Assembly (NCBI GenBank): GCA_958403905.1
Contig: CATXZD010000017.1
Span: 1-48,534, forward strand
Source: an uncultured Ruminococcus sp.
GTDB taxonomy: Bacteria > Bacillota > Clostridia > Oscillospirales > Acutalibacteraceae
DNA: 48,534 nucleotides
Direction: 5' to 3'
Positions 16,807 through 24,043 of the stretch are shown here, one piece after another (within the stretch, counting starts at the first letter, position 1; every line of letters starts with the position of its first letter). Position numbers and translations under genes: made by a program. Under the pieces are notes generated by a model that was given only the letters and a program-made list of their open reading frames with translations, ran no database searches and was not told the origin of the DNA.

Positions 16807-17046
16807 ATGAAGAAAACAAGCATAAGCATAATGTACGATGATGAAAAGCTGAATGCTATCAGGCTGTATATGTCACAGCGTGATTTGGATTTTAAATCCG
16901 AACTCGAAAAATCTGTGGACAGCTTGTATGCAAAATATGTTCCTGCAAATGTAAGAGAGTTTATTGATATGAAAGATTTGCAGTCAAAACCGCCCAAGCC
17001 TAAAAAGCCAAAGCCACAGGAAGAAAATATCGAGGTGACAACTTGA
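16807..17046 (+). CDS. DUF6103-type ICE protein
   Basis: A 79-aa protein with SISIMYDDEKLNAIRLYM, then KSELEKSVDSLYAKYVPANVREFI, the pattern I associate with DUF6103 in Clostridia ICEs, ending in a Lys/Pro-rich tail. The N-terminal strand and two helices suggest a ribbon-helix-helix-like or small helical protein. GACGAGG lies nine bases before the ATG. It overlaps the TTG start of the amidoligase gene by four bases. Confidence 0.75.
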   Translation: MKKTSISIMYDDEKLNAIRLYMSQRDLDFKSELEKSVDSLYAKYVPANVREFIDMKDLQSKPPKPKKPKPQEENIEVTT

Positions 17047-18056
17047 AAAATCAAAACTTCGGAATAGAAATTGAGATGACCGGCATCACTCGCAGTACTG
17101 CGGCTAAAGTGATTGCCGGTTATTTTCATACAGACGCAACTCATGTGGGCGGTTGCTATGATGCGTATTCTGTTCGTGATAATGACGGCAGAATGTGGAA
17201 GATTATGCGTGACGCAAGTGTTCGTTGTGAAAATCGTTCAGGGCAGAATGCAAGCTCTCTGTACTCGGTTGAATTTGTCACTCCGATTTGTAACTATGAC
17301 GATATAGAAACTATACAGGAGCTTGTCAGAAAGCTTCGTGGTGCAGGCGCAAGAGTCAACTCAAGCTGTGGTTTGCATTGCCATATTAATGCGGCTCCGC
17401 ATACCCCGAAAACACTTCGCAACATCGTAAACATTATGGCGGCGAAAGAGGACTTGCTCTACAAGGCATTGAAAGTAAGTGTTTCCCGTGAGCATTACTG
17501 TCAGAAGATGGACACACGCTTTCTTGATGAAATCAACCATCGTCCTCCAATGTCAATGGAGCAGATAAAGTCAATGTGGTATGACGGCGAGGATTACAGC
17601 TACCGACACTATGATGATACACGCTATCACGCACTGAATCTTCACAGCGTATTCTACAAGGGTACGATTGAATTTCGTCTGTTCAATTCCACCTTACACG
17701 CAGGAGAAGTCAAAAGTGCTATTCAGTTGTGCCTTGCAATCAGTCATCAGGCTTTGATACAAAAATCAGCAAGACACGCTAAAACTCAGTCGGATAATGA
17801 AAAATATACTTTCCGCACTTGGCTGCTCCGCCTTGGTTTAATCGGTGACGAGTTTAAAACGGCTCGTCACCATCTGCTGAAAAATCTTGAGGGCAACATT
17901 GCGTGGAAGGATCCTGCACAGGCTGAAAAGCAAAAGGAAAGGCTTGCTCAAAAACGAGTCGAAGAATTAAACAACACAAATATAAACGAACCCGAAGTAA
18001 ATCCCGTTCCAAATGATGAACAGGAAGAAACTTCGGGTTTTGTTATGAGTATGTAG
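17043..18056 (+). CDS. Amidoligase family protein
   Basis: A 337-aa protein starting with TTG 17043, which overlaps the previous stop and follows GAGGTGAC. Motifs of the COOH-NH2 (glutamine synthetase-like fold) amidoligase family: FGIEIEMTG at the start, VEFVTPI, CGLHCHINA, and TIEFRLFNSTLHAGEV. These metal- and ATP-binding residues join carboxyl and amino groups, for example to build or modify peptides. The adjacent gamma-glutamylcyclotransferase-like gene is the classic partner: one enzyme adds gamma-glutamyl-type links and the other removes them. The C-terminal 60 residues are charged and probably disordered. The substrate is unknown; wall peptide or a tagging peptide is possible. Confidence 0.88.
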   Translation: MKNQNFGIEIEMTGITRSTAAKVIAGYFHTDATHVGGCYDAYSVRDNDGRMWKIMRDASVRCENRSGQNASSLYSVEFVTPICNYDDIETIQELVRKLRGAGARVNSSCGLHCHINAAPHTPKTLRNIVNIMAAKEDLLYKALKVSVSREHYCQKMDTRFLDEINHRPPMSMEQIKSMWYDGEDYSYRHYDDTRYHALNLHSVFYKGTIEFRLFNSTLHAGEVKSAIQLCLAISHQALIQKSARHAKTQSDNEKYTFRTWLLRLGLIGDEFKTARHHLLKNLEGNIAWKDPAQAEKQKERLAQKRVEELNNTNINEPEVNPVPNDEQEETSGFVMSM

Positions 18057-18069
18057 AAAGGAAACTCAA

Positions 18070-18594
18070 ATGAAAAATAAATTATACATTGCCTACGGCA
18101 GTAACCTAAATCTTAATCAAATGAAGTACCGTTGCCCGACAGCGAAGCTTGTAGGTGTTGGCACGGTCGAAAATTACGAATTGCAGTTTAAAGGTATGCC
18201 TCACTGTTCCTATGCAACAATCGCATCCAGTAACGGCAAGTCTGTTCCGGTAGCCCTTTGGGAGCTTCAGCCGAGAGATGAAAAACTCCTTGACCGCTAC
18301 GAGGGTTATCCCTCTCACTACTTCAAGCAGGACTTGCCTGTAAAAATGAATAACGGTTCGGAGCTTACTGCAATGGTTTACATTATGAATCTTAGACAGG
18401 ACTTCGGATTGCCCAGTGCAAGCTACTACGATACAGTATCGCAGGGTTACAAGGACTGCGGTTTTGATTTGAATGTTTTAAACGAAGCCGTAAATGACAG
18501 TGCAGAAAAATTTTACGAAAATCTTGAACAGAACAATCTGTTTGATTCACCTGATGAAGATGATGATATGGAAATGGGTGGTATGAGTTTATGA
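18070..18594 (+). CDS. Gamma-glutamylcyclotransferase-like (GGCT/AIG2) protein
   Basis: A 174-aa protein with the GGCT-fold signature YIAYGSNLNLNQM at the N-terminus, VPVALWELQPRDEKLLDRYEGYP with the catalytic Glu, and a MVYIM strand. The family releases 5-oxoproline from gamma-glutamyl amines or peptides. It pairs with the amidoligase immediately upstream (13-base gap), an arrangement described for amidoligase systems. The Asp/Glu-rich tail overlaps the next gene by four bases (ATGA). GAAAGG precedes the ATG. Confidence 0.86.
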   Translation: MKNKLYIAYGSNLNLNQMKYRCPTAKLVGVGTVENYELQFKGMPHCSYATIASSNGKSVPVALWELQPRDEKLLDRYEGYPSHYFKQDLPVKMNNGSELTAMVYIMNLRQDFGLPSASYYDTVSQGYKDCGFDLNVLNEAVNDSAEKFYENLEQNNLFDSPDEDDDMEMGGMSL

Positions 18595-18989
18595 ATGAGA
18601 GAAAGAAACTTAAAAAGCAGCTCGGCGATAAATATATTTTCAAAATGTATTTGTCGGTGAATGAAGTCAAGAAATTGCTTTCTGAAAATCCAAAGGACAA
18701 GCACGACACTCTATTCGCTTCACTCACAGTCGGCTGTGTAAAAATCAATGCCGTAGTATTTCCGACTCCCGATAAAATGCTCCTCAGCTTTGATATTCTC
18801 GTTAAGGACAATCCCGACAGCGAGGAATGGATTTGCTATGATACATTGAGTGATGAAATCAAGTTAAGCCCTCGCAGTATTGAGCAGGCAATATTTGATA
18901 TTCTCAGCCGTGAAGTTAAGGAGTACGGACTGTCATATACAGATTGTAATTTTGAAGTGATAAACGGCAAATCAATAATGACTAAATAA
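18591..18989 (+). CDS. Conserved ICE protein of unknown function
   Basis: A 132-aa protein with no family I can name: a Lys-rich start, a first half with KDKHDTLFASLTVGCVKINAVVF, and a C-terminal LSREVKEYGLSYTDCNFEVINGKSI. The ATG overlaps the previous stop, so it belongs to the amidoligase/GGCT operon. A diverged copy of its last about 30 codons is found 1.2 kb downstream at 20150-20248, with an AT-rich cargo gene between the two, showing that something was inserted at or recombined through its 3' end. Confidence 0.65.
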   Translation: MNERKKLKKQLGDKYIFKMYLSVNEVKKLLSENPKDKHDTLFASLTVGCVKINAVVFPTPDKMLLSFDILVKDNPDSEEWICYDTLSDEIKLSPRSIEQAIFDILSREVKEYGLSYTDCNFEVINGKSIMTK

Positions 18990-19074
18990 AATATTAATTT
19001 TATGTAAATTATATTTGCTAAAGGTAGCAATTAAATTATCAAGACACTTAAATAGTGACTGAATATAGAAATTA

Positions 19075-19103
19075 TAGACAATTAAATTCTCTTATGTTAT
19101 AAT
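19075..19103 (+). promoter_or_regulatory. Promoter for the AT-rich membrane-protein cargo gene
   Basis: TAGACA (19075-19080), 17 bases, then a perfect TATAAT (19098-19103). It lies 24 bases before the ATG and just before AAAGGAGG. Confidence 0.75.
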
Positions 19104-19126
19104 AAATCACAAAAGGAGGAGTGATT

Positions 19127-20059
19127 ATGGAAAAAGAAGATGTTGCCAATGAAATTTCTGTTCAAGGAAAAAGTAATGCTGATGTGCTAAATTCAGTCAA
19201 GGAAAATATTAAGCGGTTTGTGAATAATATAGAACTGATAGCAAAAAAAGGGTTAGTGTTTGCAAGTGCATTCAGTGCGATATATTTTGTTATAAATTTG
19301 GGTAGTAATTATCTATATCAAATTAATTGCGAAAGATATTATAAAATTCCAGCAATTTATTTTTCTAAAAAAATTGATTTTGATTTGATTTTTATAGGAC
19401 TTGTAATGTTGCTTTTATTTATTTCATTTATTCCAGTATTAATACAACGATATTCTGTTAAGTGTGAGACTGATACTAATGGCAAATTAGTGTATATGAT
19501 TTTTTTAGAGGTTATTGTTGGCATGACTGTTGGCGTTATGAATATTTCTTATTTGGATTCGATATTTCATAATTCTAACATACCTGATTGGATAAAAAGC
19601 ATCTATTCTTTTATTATCTTTCCTTATAATGAGTATACTGCTGTTTTTATTACAATATCCCTTTATGTTGTTTGTACTGTGTTAATATTGTTAAAACCGA
19701 AGTTTGATAATAGTAAAAGAAAGTATGTAAAGAAAATTTATATTGGCTTTTTAAGTATATTGGTTATATTAAATTTATCAATTGTTATAATTGGGATATA
19801 TTCAAAAGTAGATTCACCTATAAAGGATAAAACATCATATGAAATAATCAATATACAAAATGATAAGTATGTAGTATTATCAGAATATGATGATAAATCC
19901 CTGTGCGTGACATATGAAGCGAAAAAAGAGCAAGGACAAGAGAGGTTTACATTGTATACTGATAGTTATTATTTTTTTAGTCGTGAAGAAGGAATTTATT
20001 CTTATATTCATATGGAAGAACCTCCCACGATTGAAAAAGAAAGAAAATTTAATAATTGA
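19127..20059 (+). CDS. AT-rich cargo membrane protein, five predicted helices
   Basis: 310 residues from ATG 19127 (AAAGGAGG at good spacing). Predicted membrane helices at about 42-60, 86-106, 121-141, 171-189 and 204-225, after a soluble N-terminus of about 40 residues. A Lys/Asp/Tyr-rich C-terminal domain of about 85 residues has a beta-strand pattern (IQNDKYVVLSEYDDKSLCVTYEA). No family is recognised. It has its own promoter and terminator, and is much richer in A+T than the flanking ICE genes. It is flanked by the two copies of the upstream gene's 3' end. These are signs of a separately acquired single-gene cargo. A defence or immunity role is possible but not shown. Confidence 0.7.
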   Translation: MEKEDVANEISVQGKSNADVLNSVKENIKRFVNNIELIAKKGLVFASAFSAIYFVINLGSNYLYQINCERYYKIPAIYFSKKIDFDLIFIGLVMLLLFISFIPVLIQRYSVKCETDTNGKLVYMIFLEVIVGMTVGVMNISYLDSIFHNSNIPDWIKSIYSFIIFPYNEYTAVFITISLYVVCTVLILLKPKFDNSKRKYVKKIYIGFLSILVILNLSIVIIGIYSKVDSPIKDKTSYEIINIQNDKYVVLSEYDDKSLCVTYEAKKEQGQERFTLYTDSYYFFSREEGIYSYIHMEEPPTIEKERKFNN

Positions 20060-20086
20060 ATGGAATATTAATTGATTAGGGCTGTT

Positions 20087-20132
20087 AAAGACTTCAAAGT
20101 TTGATATACAAATTTTGAAGTCTTTATTTTTT
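20087..20132 (+). terminator. Terminator of the membrane-protein cargo
   Basis: AAAGACTTCAAA (20087-20098) pairs exactly with TTTGAAGTCTTT (20114-20125), followed by ATTTTTTG. Confidence 0.8.
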
Positions 20133-20149
20133 GTTATGTCTAAGTGGTG

Positions 20150-20248
20150 ATGTCCTATATTCTGAACTGTGAAGTTAAGCAGTATGGATTGTCATATACA
20201 GATTGCAATTTTGAAGTAATAAACGGCAAATCAATAAAAGCAGAATAA
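20150..20248 (+). pseudogene. Remnant of the 3' end of the gene at 18591-18989
   Basis: The 32 codons here read ILNCEVKQYGLSYTDCNF and then EVINGKSIKAE. They match the end of the 132-aa protein (ILSREVKEYGLSYTDCNF, EVINGKSIMTK) with scattered base changes, roughly 85% identical over about 90 bases. An ATG stands at 20150 but there is no convincing ribosome site. The divergence means that it is not a fresh duplication. It is more likely the leftover end of a related ICE copy after recombination or insertion of the cargo gene. Confidence 0.75.
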
Positions 20249-20600
20249 CGGCGGTATTTTCGCCACATTCGCCCTGTGTCGGCTTTTCAATAAAAAGTCG
20301 GGGAAGTATCCGAAATCAAAGAAAAACCAAATCCGGGCGATTTGTAGCAAAGCGTAAAAAATCATAGTTACGGCAATTCGGGCAGTATTTCAAGGGTAGA
20401 GAAACAAGCAGGATAAAAGCGTATTCCGTTGCAAAGCGACGGTCGCCGAAACACACCGCACGGCAACGCCGTTCGGGGATTTTCAAAGGTGTTACTTTTT
20501 TCGGATTGTGTTACCGATTGTATACCGCACTGCCCAATTTTGCCATTTTGATGAGATTTTCTTTGAATACTCAAAGTGTTACCGAAAGGAAAGATGAAAA
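20249..20600 (+). other. Probable oriT region upstream of the relaxosome genes
   Basis: 350 bases without a plausible gene, directly ahead of the ribbon-helix-helix and relaxase genes, the usual site of the transfer origin. It contains three copies of GTGTTAC (20489-20495, 20508-20514, 20576-20582), two within TCAAAG(G)TGTTAC. A near-repeat GGATTGTGTTACC / CGATTGTATACC spans 20503-20526. Small GC hairpins occur, such as ACGGC-AAC-GCCGT near 20460-20472. No nic site can be assigned by eye. Confidence 0.5.
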
Positions 20601-21002
20601 ATGGACAACGACTCAAAGAGAATAGGATTATATATCAATCAGGATTTGCTCAAAGCTTGCGACAATGCAATTTCAAGAACCAATGCAACATCACGAAGTG
20701 AGTTTATCTCAAATGCTATTGAGTTTTACATTGCATGGCTCAGCTCAAAGAATGTAAGCCGTGTGCTTACTCCTGCTTTGGAATCCGTCATCAGTTCAAA
20801 AATTCTTGATACCGAGGACAGAATCGCAAGGGTGCTGTTCAAGCAAGGTGTAGAGCTTGCAATGCTGATGCATGTTGTCGCTGCGACCAATGATATTACC
20901 GAAGGTCAGCTGAAAGATTTAAGAAAAATTTGTGTTGACGAAGTCAAACGCAACAGTGGGAAATATAAATTTGATGATGCAGTTAGGTTTCAGAAAGGGT
21001 AA
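20601..21002 (+). CDS. Ribbon-helix-helix relaxosome accessory protein (MobC-like)
   Basis: A 133-aa protein whose first 50 residues (RIGLYINQDLLKACDNAIS, then SRSEFISNAIEFYI) are a typical ribbon-helix-helix DNA-binding unit: beta strand, helix, NATSRS turn, helix. The rest is helical and charged. It sits three bases before the relaxase gene and just after the putative oriT, so it most likely binds oriT and guides or represses the relaxase. GAAAGGAAAG precedes ATG 20601. Confidence 0.8.
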   Translation: MDNDSKRIGLYINQDLLKACDNAISRTNATSRSEFISNAIEFYIAWLSSKNVSRVLTPALESVISSKILDTEDRIARVLFKQGVELAMLMHVVAATNDITEGQLKDLRKICVDEVKRNSGKYKFDDAVRFQKG

Positions 21003-21005
21003 TCT

Positions 21006-22424
21006 ATGCCGAGAATTATTATTAAATCACCCTACATAAAACCAAATTCCAAAACTCACATTGGAAATTATGTTTCCTACATTGCCACTCGTGACGGAGT
21101 AGAAAATGCTGATAGCACACAAAAGTTTATGGAGACAACAGAAAAGCAAAAGCAGATTATTCAAAAATTGCTTTCTGATTATCCCGATTCAAAGGAATTG
21201 TATGAGTATCAAGATTATCTTGATAAGCCGAACAGAGGTAATGCAGATGAATTGATTTTGCGAATTGCTGAAACCCACGCTGAACTATTCGGTGACCGAG
21301 AAAAATATGTAAGCTATATTGCACAGCGACCGAGAGTAGAAAAAGTATCTTCGCACGGCTTATTTACAGATGATGGTGTGCCGATAATTCTCTCACAAGT
21401 TCAGAAAGAAATTGCAGAAAGCAAGAGCAATGTGTGGACACATATCATTTCTTTAAAGCGAGAAGATGCCGAACGGCTTGGTTACAACAACGCAAAAGCG
21501 TGGATGAACCTTATTCGTTCACAACGAAATATGATAGCAGAGAATATGAAAATTGCTCCTGAAAATTTCAAATGGTATGCTGCATTTCATAACGAGGGAC
21601 ACCATCCTCACATTCATATGATTGCATATTCCACAAAGCCGAACGAAGCGTATCTGACTGAAAGAGGAATTGAAAAAATAAAGTCAAATCTTGCAAAGGT
21701 AATCTTTCGTCAGGACTTGATAAGCATTTATCAGAAGCAGACAGAACATAGGGATAAACTCTGTGCTGAGGCTCGTTACATTGTAGATGACTTAGTTTCA
21801 AAAATTAATTCTGAAATATATGTCAGTGCATCAATTCAGCATAAGCTGTTGGAGCTCGCCGACAGGTTTTCAAAAACGAAAGGTAAAAAGGTTTACGGTT
21901 ATCTGAAACCCGATGTAAAAGCAATCGTTGATTCTATTGTTGAAGAGCTTGCAAGTGATGATAGGATTAAAAAACTGTATGACTTATGGTATGAGCAAAA
22001 GGAAAATACCATTCGCACCTACACGGATGAAATTCCTGACAGAATTTCGCTTGCCCAAAATAAAGAGTTTAAGTCAATAAAGAACGCTGTAATTAAGGAA
22101 GCATTGAAACTCAATCTCACTGAAGATGAGGCGGAAGAAAACGAGAATACAGACGAAGAATCTGTTTCAAGTCCCTTTGAATATGAAGAAAACACCTCTG
22201 CCGAATCAGTCTTTGATTCAGACAGAGGCGTTCTGTATCCTCATTATTCAATTAAAACCAACCGAGACAGCGTTGCAATTTCTTCTCTCTATCTCCTGCG
22301 TTACCTCTGCAATATGATTCAAAGCAGGCTTCGCTTTGAAGAAAAGCAAAAAGCACAGAGGACGGATAAAAAACTAAAACAGAAGATTAGTGATAAAAAG
22401 CAAGCTCAGGGTTTGAAAATGTAA
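21006..22424 (+). CDS. MobP-type conjugative relaxase
   Basis: A 472-aa protein with the relaxase histidine triad in NEGHHPHIHMI (His199, 200, 202, 204), which binds the metal used to nick oriT. The N-terminus IIIKSPYIKPNSKTHIGNYVSYIATRDGVE and the later REKYVSYIAQRPRVE, which repeats its pattern, fit MobP3-like relaxases of Firmicutes ICEs. A Tyr in the early region would form the covalent DNA link; I cannot say which. The C-terminal 170 residues are charged and probably bind DNA or the coupling protein. It starts at ATG 21006, three bases after the accessory gene. Confidence 0.88.
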   Translation: MPRIIIKSPYIKPNSKTHIGNYVSYIATRDGVENADSTQKFMETTEKQKQIIQKLLSDYPDSKELYEYQDYLDKPNRGNADELILRIAETHAELFGDREKYVSYIAQRPRVEKVSSHGLFTDDGVPIILSQVQKEIAESKSNVWTHIISLKREDAERLGYNNAKAWMNLIRSQRNMIAENMKIAPENFKWYAAFHNEGHHPHIHMIAYSTKPNEAYLTERGIEKIKSNLAKVIFRQDLISIYQKQTEHRDKLCAEARYIVDDLVSKINSEIYVSASIQHKLLELADRFSKTKGKKVYGYLKPDVKAIVDSIVEELASDDRIKKLYDLWYEQKENTIRTYTDEIPDRISLAQNKEFKSIKNAVIKEALKLNLTEDEAEENENTDEESVSSPFEYEENTSAESVFDSDRGVLYPHYSIKTNRDSVAISSLYLLRYLCNMIQSRLRFEEKQKAQRTDKKLKQKISDKKQAQGLKM

Positions 22425-22443
22425 GTTTTATTTAATTGATTCT

Positions 22444-22911
22444 TCAATCTAAAATATATTTCATATTTATATATGGTGTATCTGTTTCACAGAACCCAAT
22501 TTTTTTATACAACGGTCTTCCGGTTTTTGTTGCTTCCAATTCAATGTAATCAATATTTTCTTGTTTTGCATAGGCTATCAACATTTTCATTAATTTTGTA
22601 GCAATGCCTTTTCTACGGTATTCTTTTAATGTAACAACATTCAACACCTCTCCAATTCGTCCTGATTTATATTGTGGTCTACATGGTTTCTCAATTATAT
22701 GCAAACATGCACTTCCGACTATTGCATCATTACACTCTGCAAAAAAGGCTATAAAATCTTTATTAAGATGATTTTTAAAATATGTAGGCAAAGACCCTCT
22801 CATTTGCGTTTCCTCTTCAAGTGTTAAATTTTCTAACTCTGCCCGTATGTATTCAATTCGCATATTTACCATATCTTTTAAGTTGACTTCACTTGCAATA
22901 AAAAAATTCAT
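22444..22911 (-). CDS. GNAT-family N-acetyltransferase (inverted cargo)
   Basis: A 155-aa GNAT acetyltransferase transferring acetyl from acetyl-CoA to an amine. Seen: the acetyl-CoA loop VVTLKEYRRKGIATKLMKML (R/Q-x-x-G-x-A type), IEYIRAELENL at the N-terminus, and IDYIELEATKTGRPLYKKIGF at the C-terminus. It has AAGGAG before its ATG and its own promoter. It is the only gene in the relaxase to coupling-protein stretch that reads leftward, and is more AT-rich, so it was probably inserted between the relaxase and primase-like genes. The substrate is unknown; drug, polyamine or protein are all possible. Confidence 0.82.
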   Translation of the reverse strand: MNFFIASEVNLKDMVNMRIEYIRAELENLTLEEETQMRGSLPTYFKNHLNKDFIAFFAECNDAIVGSACLHIIEKPCRPQYKSGRIGEVLNVVTLKEYRRKGIATKLMKMLIAYAKQENIDYIELEATKTGRPLYKKIGFCETDTPYINMKYILD

Positions 22912-22963
22912 AATTCATTTCTCCTTGACAAATTCCTATTCATCAACCTTCTATTTTACTACT

Positions 22964-22992
22964 ATCATATCATTTATAAGTAAAATTGTCTA
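22964..22992 (-). promoter_or_regulatory. Promoter of the GNAT gene
   Basis: On the minus strand TAGACA (22992-22987), a 17-base spacer and TATGAT (22969-22964) stand about 50 bases upstream of the start codon. Confidence 0.65.
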
Positions 22993-23134
22993 TCAAAAAA
23001 TCAGTCTTCCACCAAGGGGCAACTGCACCCAAACGCTGACTGGTGCCTCCTGTCACAGTGATAAGAGAAGAACTACCCACTATAAGATATTACAGCAGAA
23101 AGAAAAAATATATTAAGACTAGGAAGTGATAACA

Positions 23135-24043
23135 ATATCAACCTACATTCATTTTACAAAAGAACAGCGAGAACAGGCAAGGCAAGTTGACCTTGCTAAT
23201 TTTTTAATCAGTCAAGGCGAGAAAGTCAAGAAATCAGGTTCAGAATACGAATGGCTTGATGGCTCACAAAAGGTAACAATCAGAGGTCACCTCTGGTATC
23301 ATCAGTACGAACAGAAAGGCGGCGATGCAGTTGACTTTGTCCGCAGATTTTACAACAAGGACTATGCAGAAGCGGTGGAAATGCTCTTGAATAACTGTGG
23401 CGGTCAAATCATAACTTCTCCGCCCATAGAAAGAGTACACAAACCCTTTGAACCGCCACCGAGAAATGACAGAATGAGCAGAGTATTTTCTTATCTGCTG
23501 TTGACTCGTGGCATTGATAAAGATGTACTTTATGAATTCGTGCGTAGAAAAATGATTTATGAATCAGCGGATTTTCACAATGCGGTATTTGTCGGTTATG
23601 ATTCAAGTGGTAAACCTCGCCATGCACATAAACGAGGAACTGTGACGAATAATTCGTACAAAGGAAATGTTGCAGGCAATCAGCCGGAGTTTAGCTTTCA
23701 CTTTAACGGCACAAGCGACAAGATATTTTTGTTTGAGGCTCCCATTGATATGATTTCCTACATTTCAATGCACAAGGAAAATTGGAAAAATCATAGCTAT
23801 GCGGCATCCTGCTCCGTTTCCGACAGGGTGCTTTTTCAATGTCTGAAAGATAATCCGAATATCAAAAATGTATATTTGTGTTTTGATAATGATGAGGCAG
23901 GACAGAAAGCAAACAAACGCATAGCCGAAAAATTAAACTCAATGAATATTCAAAATAAAATCCTCATTCCTATCCGTAAAGACTGGAATGAGGATATTTT
24001 AAACGGTGAAAGGATTGATGAAATATGCCATCAGGTGTTATAA
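23135..24043 (+). CDS. DUF3991/TOPRIM primase-like protein
   Basis: About 302 residues. The N-terminal part (FTKEQREQARQVDLANFL, WLDGSQKVTIRGHLWYHQ, GGDAVDFVRRFY) is the zinc-finger-like DUF3991/CHC2-type region of ICE primases. The C-terminal TOPRIM domain has FEAPIDMISYIS and VYLCFDNDEAGQKANKR with the metal-binding acids. It may prime the transferred strand. The ribosome site AGGAAGTGAT (23120-23129) is followed four bases later by ATA (23135), which would give the start M-S-T-Y-I-H-F-T. The GTG at 23126 lies inside the ribosome site. The 3' end overlaps virD4 by 19 bases. Confidence 0.82.
   Translation: MSTYIHFTKEQREQARQVDLANFLISQGEKVKKSGSEYEWLDGSQKVTIRGHLWYHQYEQKGGDAVDFVRRFYNKDYAEAVEMLLNNCGGQIITSPPIERVHKPFEPPPRNDRMSRVFSYLLLTRGIDKDVLYEFVRRKMIYESADFHNAVFVGYDSSGKPRHAHKRGTVTNNSYKGNVAGNQPEFSFHFNGTSDKIFLFEAPIDMISYISMHKENWKNHSYAASCSVSDRVLFQCLKDNPNIKNVYLCFDNDEAGQKANKRIAEKLNSMNIQNKILIPIRKDWNEDILNGERIDEICHQVL

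Noticed and set aside
20368..20616. 82-codon ORF on the minus strand upstream of the relaxase
   Set aside because: No ribosome site or domain; it overlaps the likely oriT and the start of the ribbon-helix-helix gene.
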